Assembly: GCA_036387315.1 (NCBI GenBank)
Contig: DASVTY010000026.1
Span: forward strand, 1-64,000
DNA: 64,000 nt
From: JALZCH01 sp036387315
Lineage (GTDB): Bacteria; Acidobacteriota; Blastocatellia; Pyrinomonadales; Pyrinomonadaceae
Direction of reading: 5' to 3'
In this document: in pieces, positions 7,841 to 16,930 of the stretch
How positions within the stretch are numbered: position 1 is the stretch's first letter
How the letters are laid out: each line of letters opens with the position of its first letter
The notes under the pieces: generated by a model
What the model saw: the letters and a program-made list of their open reading frames with translations, nothing else
Told to the model about the DNA's origin: nothing
The model's database searches: none
Made by a program: the position numbers and the translations under genes

Positions 7841-9334
7841 TTATGGCTTTGCGGCATAGACCAAAATGCCTTTGTTCGTTCTCGGACACTCAAAGCCGCT
7901 TGCTTTTAGGCGATTGCAAAGGTTTTGAATGTTCAGCGGACGAAAACCGTAATCCTGACAAAATAATTTGTATTCGCTGTAAATCACTTTCAGAAATGTA
8001 GCTCTCTCTTTGTCAGAGACTTTTTGAAAGTGCGTTTCTTCAATAAACATAGCTGCGCTGTCGGATTCTTTACGGTAGTTTTCGACTTCCGCCTTGATAA
8101 TCTCGGATTCCGTAAAACGCTCGTTTTTGAGTAAGCGCCGCAAGCCTTCGAGAATCCAATTGAACACGCCGGAAAGCTCGCTTTCGATAATTTTGCTGGC
8201 GAGTGTTTTATCTTGTTCCGCTTCGGGAATCGTAACTCGAAAGGGAATAATCAACAGGCGGCGGAAATAGGCGTTTGTTTGCTCGATGTCTCTCGGCAAT
8301 TCATTGCAGTTAAAGCAGAGCTTCGCGTAATCGGTCATTAAAAAGCTGTTGCCGTACTTTAGCCGCGCCATAATCGGCTCGCACGAAACCAGATTTTTAA
8401 AAATGTCTCTGGTTGTTCCGGCGTTTATCTCCGAGCCGTAATTCAGCAATTTGTTTGCGATCAGGGCGCGGTTATGCTCTTGCAGCAAGTCTGAAAGCGA
8501 AAAGTTCGTGATATTTGTTTTGCCCAAAAGTGCATTCAAAATATCGAACAAAACGCTTTTGCCGTTCGCGCCCGTGCCGAAAAGAAGCAAAGCTCTTTCG
8601 AGTTTTAAATATTTGGTGAAAACGTAACCGACAAACTCGGCGAGAATGTCCTGCAATTCTTTTTCGGGCAAGGTTCGGTTTAAATAGCGACGGAAAAGCG
8701 GCGCGGCTGCCGTTTCATCGTATTTGAAAGGCAGTTGATATGTGAGAAAATCTGAGGCGGCAAACTTGCAAAGTCTTTGAGTTTCTTTCGTAATCTTGAA
8801 CGTGCCGTTTTGCAGGTTGATTAAAACCGTGCGATTGTCAGCTTCGACCGGCTCAAAGTGTGCTGCGGAGAGAAATTGTTTATAGAGTTTGTCTCGGAAC
8901 TCATAATGATGTGCTTCGAGGTCTTTAACGCCCAAGTTTTTGGCTGCCGCTCCCAAAAAGTTTTTAATCGTTTCGCGGTCAAGCTCGCTCCAAAATTCGC
9001 CGTTAAAAGCAAAAATAAAATCGTGTTTTCGGGCAAGGTCAAAATTTTTCTCCCGAATAATTCTCAATAGCTCTTGAACGCATAAAACAATCAAATGTTT
9101 TTGCGGTAGTTTTTCATCTCCTTCAACCCCAGCTAAAGCCCGGAAATCAATTGGACTTGATTTGTTCAGACTCTCAAGCTCGTTCAGAATCTCTTGCAAA
9201 ACGTCTTTGTGTCTAATCTTTGCTGAAACGGCGTCGCTGGTTCCGTTGACAAGCTGTTTGGCATTATCTTGAATATCACCCGCGATCTCGGACAAATTGA
9301 TGTTTCCGCTTTCCGGTGCGGCAGTTAGGCTCAT
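7841..9334 (-). CDS. D5/P4-type phage or plasmid primase-helicase
   Basis: 497 residues. The SF3-type helicase part carries Walker A 'GTGANGKSVLFD' at about 255, followed by 'LCFNCNELP' and the 'ANAYFRRLLIIPF'-like arginine-finger region; the N-terminal part resembles D5_N. Such proteins unwind and prime DNA for replication of integrative elements. It overlaps the preceding gene by 4 bp (ATGA type), so translation is coupled. This gene together with the TOPRIM protein implies autonomous replication or strong self-copying of the element. Confidence 0.85.
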   Translation of the reverse strand: MSLTAAPESGNINLSEIAGDIQDNAKQLVNGTSDAVSAKIRHKDVLQEILNELESLNKSSPIDFRALAGVEGDEKLPQKHLIVLCVQELLRIIREKNFDLARKHDFIFAFNGEFWSELDRETIKNFLGAAAKNLGVKDLEAHHYEFRDKLYKQFLSAAHFEPVEADNRTVLINLQNGTFKITKETQRLCKFAASDFLTYQLPFKYDETAAAPLFRRYLNRTLPEKELQDILAEFVGYVFTKYLKLERALLLFGTGANGKSVLFDILNALLGKTNITNFSLSDLLQEHNRALIANKLLNYGSEINAGTTRDIFKNLVSCEPIMARLKYGNSFLMTDYAKLCFNCNELPRDIEQTNAYFRRLLIIPFRVTIPEAEQDKTLASKIIESELSGVFNWILEGLRRLLKNERFTESEIIKAEVENYRKESDSAAMFIEETHFQKVSDKERATFLKVIYSEYKLFCQDYGFRPLNIQNLCNRLKASGFECPRTNKGILVYAAKP

Positions 9335-9612
9335 CGGTTAGCCTCCATTTTCGTTAAATATCCTTCGTTGTGAAGATTGTCTTGCCAAAACAAATCAGGC
9401 AGACGGTCTTCACAAATGCCAATACGAATGCGAAAAACACAGCGCCCTCGCGTTCCGCAGTATCGGCAATGCGGGTGGCTGGTTTGCTCGCTGCGTCCCA
9501 GCTCTGCGATAGGGGGATTATTGGAACGGAGCGCGGATGTGCTTGTCTTTTGAGCCGGGACTTTTAAAAGTCCCGGCTGGTTATTTGTGGATTGATTTCT
9601 AAGCAGCATCAT
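9331..9612 (-). CDS. small zinc-knuckle protein of mobile element
   Basis: 93 residues from ATG 9612. That start has GGAGG immediately upstream on the minus strand, while longer in-frame starts lack one. It contains 'HPHCRYCGTRGRCVFRIRIG', with a C-x2-C and a further Cys plus His, so probably a single metal site. Four-base overlap with the D5-type helicase gene. Function unknown; likely an accessory of the replication module. Confidence 0.55.
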   Translation of the reverse strand: MMLLRNQSTNNQPGLLKVPAQKTSTSALRSNNPPIAELGRSEQTSHPHCRYCGTRGRCVFRIRIGICEDRLPDLFWQDNLHNEGYLTKMEANR

Positions 9613-9850
9613 TGCCTCCAATTTGCCTCGCGAAGAATGAACCGACCGGCGCAAAGATGTGGCGGACGTTGCCGGGAATCGGCAAGAATTTCCGGGCGTG
9701 ATCTGCGTTAAATCTAATGAAAATTTGTTGTTTTTTCGATTTTCGCTTAGAATGGAAAGCGAATCGGCGCTTTGTCGGCGTATTTAATAATCGGTTCAAA
9801 GGGGCGTTCTTTCCGTTGGTCGCGGGGACGCCTTTTTCTCTATTTTGCAT
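9599..9850 (-). CDS. small basic hypothetical protein of mobile element
   Basis: 83 residues, very basic ('TPTKRRFAFHSKRKSKKQQ'), with no membrane helix. The ATG at 9850 is preceded by AAAGGAAG at good spacing, which is the best argument that it is expressed. It overlaps the next gene's start by 14 bp, as in a compact operon. No family recognised; the composition would suit nucleic-acid binding, but that is inference. Confidence 0.45.
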   Translation of the reverse strand: MQNREKGVPATNGKNAPLNRLLNTPTKRRFAFHSKRKSKKQQIFIRFNADHARKFLPIPGNVRHIFAPVGSFFARQIGGNDAA

Positions 9851-9889
9851 AACTTCCTTTCTGAATGCGCTTTCGCGCGGTTGAATTGT

Positions 9890-10168
9890 TTATGCAGCTT
9901 TCGGTTTATTCCCTTCGCTGCCCTGTTTGCTGTAAGTCTGCCAATCATCGGCGAGAACTAAAATGCGGCGCCCGAAGTGCGTAGCTTTTAATCTCCCTTT
10001 TTTAATTTCGAGCCGCAGAAACGCCTCCGAAAGTGTTGACTTTTTTGAAAGTTCTTCGACCGAATAAGCTAGTTTGCTTTCTGCAATACTTTCCGCCGCT
10101 TCTCTGCCCTTCTCGATAGTCCTCAAATTCATTCGATTGTACTCCATCGCATAAAGTTTTAATTGCAA
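9890..10168 (-). CDS. excisionase-like helix-turn-helix protein
   Basis: 92 residues. The stretch 'AYSVEELSKKSTLSEAFLRL' through 'KATHFGRRILVLADDWQTY' has the layout of the MerR-like HTH_17 fold of excisionases (Xis), which bind att DNA and bias the integrase toward excision; it may also repress the operon. It is the first gene of the minus-strand module, divergent from the integrase pair. Starts at 10168, 10147 or 10132 are all possible; the conserved part begins after residue 30. Confidence 0.7.
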   Translation of the reverse strand: MQLKLYAMEYNRMNLRTIEKGREAAESIAESKLAYSVEELSKKSTLSEAFLRLEIKKGRLKATHFGRRILVLADDWQTYSKQGSEGNKPKAA

Positions 10169-10278
10169 AACGAAATCTCGCTTGCTATTGTAATTATCTG
10201 AGTATTACTCAATATAAGCAAGTAATATTCGATAAGAGACAATCAAACTTTTATGTTAATTATCACGACAAAACCTTG

Positions 10279-11193
10279 ATGCGAAAAAAGAAACAAACAG
10301 CAGATAATAAAATCTCGGAAAGCGTGCTTGATACGGATAAAAACCACTTGGAGAAGGTTTTAGGTTCAATTGAGCTTTCTAATTTAGTGCCGTTCGATGC
10401 GGAATTAAAGCCCTTCGATGTTTTTGAGCGTTGGATGGATTTTATGCCGGAGTTACATGATCGTCCCGATGAGTTTTACGCAAAATGGCTGACACAATTA
10501 AAGTCATTTCCGAAATTGGTTGATTACATTTTGTCTGAAGTTTCCAGAGAGGTTTCTAAGACAGAAGCTCTTTACGAAAAGCACGGAGTGTCCGAGCCGT
10601 TATCGCCAGAATATGGAAGAAGCCACGCATTTTATACGTTCCACCAATTTGTAAAAACTCGTGAATTTGTAAAACTGCTCGTAGAAATTTCGGAAAAATA
10701 CCGAAATGATTTAAAGATCGAAGAACGGATTTCAAAGCGCGACTCTGAGCTTGGTATAGAACCCATATTTCCGCCTTGGTCATCTCAGTTTAGAATCTCT
10801 TCTAAATCAGCGGATAGTTCGGCACGTACCGCCTTTTTAAAACCTCTTGATCCTGAACGATTTGGTGAGCGTCTGTTTGAAGTTGCAGTCAAACATATAA
10901 ATCTGAGAACTGATGTTTCACATCAAATCAAAATTGAGTTTTCAGGTTTTTTGGAATGGCTGCCCGGACTTGATTTAAGAAGATTCAAGAAATGCCTCGT
11001 TTGCAAAAAAATCTTTTGGGCTTTTCGTCTTAATACTGATTTTTGTTCGACGAAATGTTTGAACATTTATCATCAAAGGCGTTATCAATCAGACCCGGAA
11101 AAGCGTTTGGCGTATAACAAGCGACGGCGCGAGAACTATGCGCGAAGAAAGAATCTTGAGGAGATAAGGAGCAACAAGGATGGCATTGTATAA
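10279..11193 (+). CDS. zinc-finger protein upstream of integrase
   Basis: 304 residues from ATG 10279 (a TTG lies just before). The N-terminal two thirds are helical and unrecognised; the C-terminus has 'CLVCKKIFWAFRLNTDFCSTKC' (C-x2-C...C-x3-C, CGNR-like) followed by a very basic tail. It overlaps the integrase gene by 14 bp, so the two are translationally coupled. Proteins of this sort next to integrases may assist recombination or regulate the element; that role is inferred from position only. Confidence 0.65.
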   Translation: MRKKKQTADNKISESVLDTDKNHLEKVLGSIELSNLVPFDAELKPFDVFERWMDFMPELHDRPDEFYAKWLTQLKSFPKLVDYILSEVSREVSKTEALYEKHGVSEPLSPEYGRSHAFYTFHQFVKTREFVKLLVEISEKYRNDLKIEERISKRDSELGIEPIFPPWSSQFRISSKSADSSARTAFLKPLDPERFGERLFEVAVKHINLRTDVSHQIKIEFSGFLEWLPGLDLRRFKKCLVCKKIFWAFRLNTDFCSTKCLNIYHQRRYQSDPEKRLAYNKRRRENYARRKNLEEIRSNKDGIV

Positions 11194-12328
11194 GCGCGGC
11201 TCGGTTTGGTGGATGAGCTTTCAATTCAATAATCGGCACGTACAGAAAACAACCAAATGCAAAAACAAGCGGGATGCTGCCGATGTCGAGCGGGCTTATC
11301 GAACGCAGCTTGCCAAAGGGGAGGTCGGATTCGATGAACCAAAGCCGCCAGCGCCTGATTTTAAATCGGCAATGAGGGACTTTCTTGCATGGTCGGAGTG
11401 TGAACACAAGGCAAAACCGAATACGCATCGCTCTTACGAATCTTCGAGCCTCGCGCTTGTAGAATTTTTCGGCGAAACACCGATTGACCAGATCGAGACC
11501 GGCGATGTTGAACGACTCAAACAATGGCTAGCCAAACAAAAAACTCGACCACGCAGCGAGAAGAAAGCAAAAAAGAAAAATGAAACGAATGGCGCAACAA
11601 AGGCAGTTGAGAAGAAACCGAAGTTTAAACCTGCATTACTCAAACCGGCGACAATTAACCGGAAGCTCGCCTTGCTCAGAATCTTTTTCAATTACTTCAT
11701 CAAAGACAACGTACTTTTAAAAAATCCGGTCAGCGGCGTTAAGTTTCTCAGCGAAGACAACGAGCAAATAAGAGTGATTTCAGATGATGAGGAACGGCTC
11801 TATTTATTGGCAGCAAGCCAGCCTCTTCAAGATTTTGCGACCGTGATGGTTGACACGGGTATGCGCCCGGAAGAAGTCGCCCGGATCGAGAAGAGAAATG
11901 TACATCTCGATAAAAATTATTTATTCAATCCTTTCGGAAAAACCAAATCCGCAAAGCGCAAAATTCCGCTCACAGCCCGTGTTTATAAAATTCTCGAAAA
12001 AAGAATGCGGGAAGCCGATGGAAAGTTTTTATTTGCGAGCGATGCGACCGGCAAGCCATTAACTACTCTTAAAACGGCTCACGCCGGGGCGATCAACCGT
12101 AGCAAGGTAGCAGCTTTCAGACTTTATGACCTACGGCATACATTCGCCACGCGGTTTGTCGAATCCGGCGGCGATTTAGTTACGCTCCAAACTCTGCTCG
12201 GACATTCAAGCCTCCATATGGTGACGCGATACGCGCATCCGACCGAACAGCATCAGTTTGACGCTATTAAACAGATGGAAACTGCCCGGATGGAAAAAGA
12301 AGCCCAAAAACAGAAAAAGTGCGGGTAG
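11180..12328 (+). CDS. tyrosine recombinase (integrase)
   Basis: 382 residues. An N-terminal arm-binding region and SAM-like domain are followed by a catalytic domain with R229 ('DTGMRPEEVARI'), a Lys in 'KTKSAKRKIPL', R319 in 'LYDLRHTFATR', H342 in 'LLGHSS' and nucleophile Y351 in 'TRYAHP'. The His of the usual H-x-x-R box is Tyr (Y316). It ends 72 bp before tRNA-Thr, the usual target arrangement for integrative elements, and probably catalysed insertion of the 6-12 kb module. Confidence 0.95.
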   Translation: MALYKRGSVWWMSFQFNNRHVQKTTKCKNKRDAADVERAYRTQLAKGEVGFDEPKPPAPDFKSAMRDFLAWSECEHKAKPNTHRSYESSSLALVEFFGETPIDQIETGDVERLKQWLAKQKTRPRSEKKAKKKNETNGATKAVEKKPKFKPALLKPATINRKLALLRIFFNYFIKDNVLLKNPVSGVKFLSEDNEQIRVISDDEERLYLLAASQPLQDFATVMVDTGMRPEEVARIEKRNVHLDKNYLFNPFGKTKSAKRKIPLTARVYKILEKRMREADGKFLFASDATGKPLTTLKTAHAGAINRSKVAAFRLYDLRHTFATRFVESGGDLVTLQTLLGHSSLHMVTRYAHPTEQHQFDAIKQMETARMEKEAQKQKKCG

Positions 12329-12400
12329 TTGCTACATTTCTCGCTACACCGCACTTTTTGACTTTTGACTAAATTCGGCTGTAACACCGATAAACATTGA

Positions 12401-12473
<73 letters not shown>

Positions 12474-12550
12474 GACTGCGCTATTTTGATGAGCGCGAAA
12501 TTTGGATTTTACACAAATGGTGTTTGAAGGTGCAAGCGTCGGCAAGCAAC

Positions 12551-12580
12551 AAAAAAACGCGCCCGTTCCGAAGGGCGCGT
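12551..12580 (-). terminator. terminator of hemerythrin gene
   Basis: 8-bp stem ACGCGCCC/GGGCGCGT with an 8-nt loop; on the minus strand it is followed by seven T, just downstream of the hemerythrin stop. Confidence 0.8.
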
Positions 12581-12623
12581 AAGTTTTCTCTCAGGAGCAA
12601 AAATTTTAAAATCTCAACTTGTT

Positions 12624-13139
12624 TTATATCGCGGCGGACGCCGACGCGGTGTTTGGTTTTTCGCGGTCTTTCATTTGTTTAATCTGCCGACCGAGTTCTT
12701 CCATTTTTGGTTCGCCCAAAACCTGACGGGCTTTGACAAACATTTTGTTTTCTTCTTCTTCGACGTGATGTTGGATGTCTTCTTTGGCTTTTTTCAAAAG
12801 GCGCTGAAATTCATCGCTGTTCGGCGCGAGTCCTTCCATTTGAGCGAGCATTTCCTTAACTTCCTGATGCTCGTCAACGGCGTGTTCGACCAGGCTTGCG
12901 GTTTCCGGGTTTTCTTTTAAAGCCGGATAAAAAATTTGTTCTTCCACTTGACCGTGAAGCATAAAATTGTCGCGAAATTCAATAAACGTCATATTCGGCG
13001 AATTTGCGCTCGTATCCGCCCCGCTCAGATTTTCAAGGTTTGCAATCAGCTCATCAACTTTTCGATGGTCTTGCGTCAAAATCTCGATTGCATTGTCAGT
13101 CATTCCCAACTCGCTCGTTCTCATATCCATTGCATTCAT
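12624..13139 (-). CDS. hemerythrin HHE-domain protein
   Basis: 171 residues. Di-iron ligands are visible: His25 ('QDHRKVDEL'), His62 and Glu66 ('LHGQVEEQIF'), His86 and His91 ('EHAVDEHQEV') and the 'QHHVEEEENKMF' segment. Such four-helix proteins bind O2 or NO-type ligands or buffer iron, often in stress. A sigma-54-type promoter lies 53 bp upstream on the minus strand (13193-13208), which places it with other stress genes here. A strong terminator follows the stop. Confidence 0.92.
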   Translation of the reverse strand: MNAMDMRTSELGMTDNAIEILTQDHRKVDELIANLENLSGADTSANSPNMTFIEFRDNFMLHGQVEEQIFYPALKENPETASLVEHAVDEHQEVKEMLAQMEGLAPNSDEFQRLLKKAKEDIQHHVEEEENKMFVKARQVLGEPKMEELGRQIKQMKDREKPNTASASAAI

Positions 13140-13192
13140 AATAAGTAACCTCTTAATTTTCCGCCCGGAGGCTGAATTTTTATTTTCTTTTC

Positions 13193-13208
13193 CGCAATCA
13201 TCGTGCCT
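13193..13208 (-). promoter_or_regulatory. sigma-54 promoter for hemerythrin gene
   Basis: Minus-strand AGGCAC-N5-TTGCG has GG and GC exactly 10 bp apart, the invariant sigma-54 -24/-12 spacing. The start codon is 53 bp downstream. Confidence 0.7.
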
Positions 13209-13349
13209 TTGAGCATTTATTGGAATAAATTCGCATTTTGCTTTGAATCAATACGCAAATGTTGTATAAAGACGTATCAGTTTCCAAATTAATCGGACAT
13301 TTTCGCGGGCTGCTTTGCCGCAAAATCGAAGATCATTTTGTTTTTAAAT

Positions 13350-13365
13350 TGGAACAATCGTTGCT
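13350..13365 (+). promoter_or_regulatory. sigma-54 promoter for 13412 gene and SemiSWEET gene
   Basis: TGGAAC-N5-TTGCT with correct GG-N10-GC spacing, 46 bp before ATG 13412. The -24 box departs from consensus by one base (A for C). Confidence 0.55.
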
Positions 13366-13411
13366 ATAGATATTTATCTTGTGAAAAATTGAACGAAAGG
13401 CGAACGCTTTG

Positions 13412-13645
13412 ATGCAAAACTTACAAAATATTCCCGGCGACACCGATATTGACAGTCCATTGCCGGACGACCGCGCCCCAAGTGGAGAAAAACGCAGCCC
13501 GCGCAGCGATTATCCTCTGCCGACTGATAAGATTCCTTCCGCTCCGGTCGAAGAACCGAATGCGGAAACGCCGATTAATGAAAATCCGCGTGAACCTCAA
13601 CGAATTATGAGCTACTTTACGGCTTCGCAACGGAGGATTTTTTAA
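13412..13645 (+). CDS. small Pro-rich hypothetical protein
   Basis: 77 residues from ATG 13412. Rich in Pro, Asp and Glu and probably disordered ('PLPDDRAPSGEKRSPRSDYPLP'), ending 'MSYFTASQRRIF'. No membrane segment and no family recognised. GAAAGG lies about 10 bp upstream. It is 8 bp before the SemiSWEET gene, so likely cotranscribed from the sigma-54-type promoter at 13350. Confidence 0.55.
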   Translation: MQNLQNIPGDTDIDSPLPDDRAPSGEKRSPRSDYPLPTDKIPSAPVEEPNAETPINENPREPQRIMSYFTASQRRIF

Positions 13646-13653
13646 TTTATCAA

Positions 13654-13935
13654 ATGGAGCAGATTATCGGTTTTGCCAGTTCGTTTATTTTATTGCTGAC
13701 AATCGGCAAACAGGTTTATAAACAATGGAGCGAGGGAACGAGCGAAGGCGTCTCGAAATTTCTATTTCTCGGACAAATTACCGCGTCCGTCGGTTTTTTG
13801 ATTTACAGCATTATGAAAAACGATATGGTTTTCATAGTCACCAACGCTTTGATGGTCGTCAACAGTCTCGTCGGAATCGCAATATTATTTCATCATCGCC
13901 GCCGCGAACGAAAATCGCAGGAAACCGCAAATTAA
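13654..13935 (+). CDS. SemiSWEET-type transporter
   Basis: 93 residues with three membrane helices (about 3-21, 37-56, 62-81), the size and topology of the bacterial SemiSWEET half-transporters that dimerise to move small sugars. The helix-1 end 'IGKQVYKQWSEGTSEGVS' replaces the usual P-Q with K-Q and keeps the S-x-G-(V/I)-S turn that follows. Substrate not predictable. Cotranscribed with the small gene 8 bp upstream, and followed by a strong terminator. Confidence 0.8.
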   Translation: MEQIIGFASSFILLLTIGKQVYKQWSEGTSEGVSKFLFLGQITASVGFLIYSIMKNDMVFIVTNALMVVNSLVGIAILFHHRRRERKSQETAN

Positions 13936-13945
13936 ACTTAAAGAG

Positions 13946-13973
13946 AAAGCCGGAAACGGCTTTTTTCTTTTTT
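13946..13973 (+). terminator. rho-independent terminator after SemiSWEET gene
   Basis: 7-bp stem AAAGCCG/CGGCTTT with GAAA loop and a T-rich tail, between convergent genes. Confidence 0.85.
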
Positions 13974-13977
13974 ATCC

Positions 13978-15369
13978 TCAGCCTTTGATCAAATCCCAAA
14001 TTTGAAACCCAAACATTGCCAGAACCGCGATTGTAATGACAACGAGCGTCGTCCAGCCTAAAAAATTGTAAACTCTCGAATTCTTCAGCTCGCGCATTAG
14101 CAGATGGTCGTTGACGAGCAGCAAAACGAACAACAGGATAATCGGCAAAATCGCGCCGTTTAAAACCTGAACGCCGAACAACAAATCAATCACCGGAATA
14201 TTCGGAACAAGGGCGACCGCCGCGCCGAGAACGATTAACGCGGAAAATAGCCGAAAGAAAATCGGCGCGCGGCGGAAATCCAGATTGACGCCTTTTGAAA
14301 AGCCGAAAGTTTCGCTGACGGCGTAAGCCGTCGCGAGCGGAAGAACGGCGGCGGCGAGCATCGAAGCGCCGAAAAGTCCGAACCCGAAAATCGCCTGCGC
14401 CATTTCGCCGGCGACCGGCGCGAGGGCTTTGGCGGCGTCAGCGGCTGATTCGATTTCAGTTTGCCCGGCTTGATGAAGCGTGGCGGCGGTGGCGATTATC
14501 ATTGTGATAGACATAAAATTTGAAAAAATCGAACCCGCGTAAGCATCAATTCGCTCATCGCCGTAAGTCGTCCTGCCGACGCCTCGCTCGACCGTCGAGC
14601 TTTGCTGGAAAATCTGCATATAAGGCGTAATGGTCGTCCCGATTAAACCGACCAGCACTGTTAGATATTCCGGGTTAGCGTGAATTTTCGGCACAAACAA
14701 GCCTTTGGCGACCGCGCCCCAATCGGGATTGGCGAGATAAGCCGCAACGGGATAAGCGAAAAAGACGAGCGTTAAAAGGAGGAAAATTCTTTCAACCTGC
14801 GCGTAGCTGCCGAAAACAATCAAATACCAAATCACTGAGGCGGCAAGCGGAACCGTAATGTAGCGCGAAATGCCGAACAGCTCGCCCGCCGCCGCGATTC
14901 CGACAAATTCGCTGATGACGAGTCCGGTGTTGGCAATCATAATCGCCGAAATCGCCACGACAGACCAGCCCAAACCGAAACGCTCGCGGATTAAATCGAG
15001 CAGCCCGCGCCCGGTTGCCGCGCCGAGACGCGCGCACATTTCCTGCACAATCGCCAGCGAAACGGTGATTATCAGCATCACCCACAGCATTTCGTAGCCG
15101 AACTTCGCGCCGGTCGAACTGTAAGTGGCGATTCCGCCCGCGTCGTTTCCCGCGCTCGCTGCGACCAGACCGGGACCAAGTAGGAAAAGCCAGCGGAATA
15201 AACCCCTCGGCTGTTGCGGCAAACCGCGCAGCATCATGCTGCGACCGCGAATCGAAAGCCGCATTCCTCGACGCCGCTTTTTATTAACGGAGTTATCAAA
15301 CGGAATTTCTTCGATTTTTGAAATGGTTTCAAGACCGACGGGAATCTGGTTTGGCTGTTTTATCGGCAT
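13978..15369 (-). CDS. Nramp-related divalent-metal transporter with altered metal site
   Basis: 463 residues, about eleven membrane helices. The helix-1 motif aligned with canonical D-P-G-N reads D-A-G-G ('AGNDAGGIATYS'), and the helix-6 M-P-H motif reads T-P-Y ('TITPYMQIFQQSS'). The Asp is kept, but Asn, Met and His are lost, as in Nramp relatives with different ion choice; Mg2+ is one possibility (inference). It starts 7 bp after a gene for an MgtE-type cytosolic sensor, strengthening the Mg2+ idea. The N-terminal 40 residues are a basic cytosolic extension. Confidence 0.85.
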   Translation of the reverse strand: MPIKQPNQIPVGLETISKIEEIPFDNSVNKKRRRGMRLSIRGRSMMLRGLPQQPRGLFRWLFLLGPGLVAASAGNDAGGIATYSSTGAKFGYEMLWVMLIITVSLAIVQEMCARLGAATGRGLLDLIRERFGLGWSVVAISAIMIANTGLVISEFVGIAAAGELFGISRYITVPLAASVIWYLIVFGSYAQVERIFLLLTLVFFAYPVAAYLANPDWGAVAKGLFVPKIHANPEYLTVLVGLIGTTITPYMQIFQQSSTVERGVGRTTYGDERIDAYAGSIFSNFMSITMIIATAATLHQAGQTEIESAADAAKALAPVAGEMAQAIFGFGLFGASMLAAAVLPLATAYAVSETFGFSKGVNLDFRRAPIFFRLFSALIVLGAAVALVPNIPVIDLLFGVQVLNGAILPIILLFVLLLVNDHLLMRELKNSRVYNFLGWTTLVVITIAVLAMFGFQIWDLIKG

Positions 15370-15376
15370 AAATCAA

Positions 15377-16630
15377 TCAGGAGAAAACTCTGGGAGCCTG
15401 GTTTTGCCACCCGCGAGGGGCGACGGTGGAAACGGCGGCATCAATCGTCACAGCGCCGAGCAGTTTTCCGTCTTCGTTAATTACAGGCATCGCGGCGAGA
15501 TGACTGTCAATAATGCGAAACGAAGCCAAATGCGCATCGTCGAGCGGATATAAAAACGAAACATATTTGTCCATAATTTCCGAAATCTTGTCATCATCGT
15601 CGGCAATCACAATCCGTCTTAAAGAAACGACTCCACTTAAACGCCGTGTTTCATCGGCATCAACCGCGTAGATAAAATAAACAAAATCCGGTACGCGCAA
15701 CCGCTCGGTCAGTTTTTCCCGCGCTTCTTTGACGGTCAGATTTTCGGAGATGAAAACCACGTCGGTGGTCATTATGCTGCCGACGGTTTCTTCTTCAAAC
15801 TGCAAAATTCCGAGGATTTTTTTGCTTCTCTCTGGCGGCACTTTTTCGAGATATGTTTTGACAAGCCTTGTATCTAACTGTTTGAGAATTCTGGCGGCTG
15901 ATTCGGGCGAAATCATTCCGAGCATTTTGACGGCGCTTTGTTCCTCAAGCTCTGCAAAAATCTGAAGTTGTCTCTCCAAAACCGTCACCGCCAAAACGCT
16001 CGCTGCCAAATCATCGGGAAGCAAAACGATTAATTCTGCGGCGTGCAGATATGGAATCGAATCAATCAAACCGGCAATCTCACCGGGAGCGAGCCTGGTA
16101 ATTCTCAAATTGTATCCGGCGCCATTTTTGACGGCTTCAGGATTTCCGCGTAAGAATTCGACATAGCGCCAATCATAGATTTCGTTTTCGTTCGGCTTGC
16201 CCAATCTTCCGCCGCTCAAACGCCGAAAAATCGCTTTGAGACTGGCGTCTGCGCCGCGAATGATGATTTCTCCCGCCTTTTCCTCAAGCCACACATCATT
16301 GGCACGTGTGGCGCGCCGGTTTTGCAAATCTATGATGATAGCGTCCAGAACGTCTCGTAATAGGAAAATTTCTTTGGCGAGAACATCGGGCGAAAAAACT
16401 TCGCCGCCGGAAAAACTTTCAACAGAGATTTCGCGCTTTTTCAAATTGATTTCGCGCACCGTCTCCCAGCGCAATGAAGCTAATTCCCCGTTCTCATTAA
16501 AAAAATACAAACGATAACCCGGCGGATAATCAACTTTTGCCGAATCTTTAATCGCCAGATCAACCAGCTTTATCCGATTACCCTGGGAGTCAACGATTCT
16601 AAATTTTTTCAATTCCGACAGCATCAACAT
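15377..16630 (-). CDS. soluble MgtE_N plus CBS-domain protein with N-terminal PRC-barrel-like region
   Basis: About 417 residues with no membrane helix. The first 80 residues look like a PRC-barrel ('IVDSQGNRIKLVDLAIKD'). Residues about 180-290 resemble the helical MgtE N-domain ('LLPDDLAASVLAVTVLERQLQIFAEL'). Two CBS domains follow ('VGSIMTTDVVFISENLTVKEA', then 'YVSFLYPLDD'). In MgtE these parts sense Mg2+ and gate the channel; here the channel is missing and an Nramp-type transporter follows after 7 bp. The start is ATG 16630 or 16624, abutting a long inverted repeat. Confidence 0.8.
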   Translation of the reverse strand: MLMLSELKKFRIVDSQGNRIKLVDLAIKDSAKVDYPPGYRLYFFNENGELASLRWETVREINLKKREISVESFSGGEVFSPDVLAKEIFLLRDVLDAIIIDLQNRRATRANDVWLEEKAGEIIIRGADASLKAIFRRLSGGRLGKPNENEIYDWRYVEFLRGNPEAVKNGAGYNLRITRLAPGEIAGLIDSIPYLHAAELIVLLPDDLAASVLAVTVLERQLQIFAELEEQSAVKMLGMISPESAARILKQLDTRLVKTYLEKVPPERSKKILGILQFEEETVGSIMTTDVVFISENLTVKEAREKLTERLRVPDFVYFIYAVDADETRRLSGVVSLRRIVIADDDDKISEIMDKYVSFLYPLDDAHLASFRIIDSHLAAMPVINEDGKLLGAVTIDAAVSTVAPRGWQNQAPRVFS

Positions 16631-16780
16631 AATCAATTACGAATTTCAAATTACGAATTACGATTTTTTCATTTTCTTTCGGCTAAAAATAAAAATATCT
16701 CATTATTCGATGTTTTTGTATGAAAATATACATTTCGGATTAATAATTCGTAATTCGTAATTTGAAATTCGTAATTGATT
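16631..16780. repeat. 33-bp perfect inverted repeat with 7-bp periodicity
   Basis: Arms 16631-16663 and 16748-16780 are exact reverse complements, built on AATTACG/CGTAATT heptamers; the 84-bp spacer is AT-rich. It abuts the start codon of the MgtE-like gene. The same heptamer recurs at 57793-57872. Confidence 0.9.
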
Positions 16781-16930
16781 CGGTCTTGCATTAGAAAAAT
16801 ACAAACGGAGTCTGGAAAGTATGTCTTTCGTGCGAGCGGGAAAAAATGCTGCGTTCGATTTGCCGACAAATAAAATCCTTTTAAATCGGAAATCAAGTAT
16901 TTCTCAAGTGTTTTCGGCAATATTACTTTT

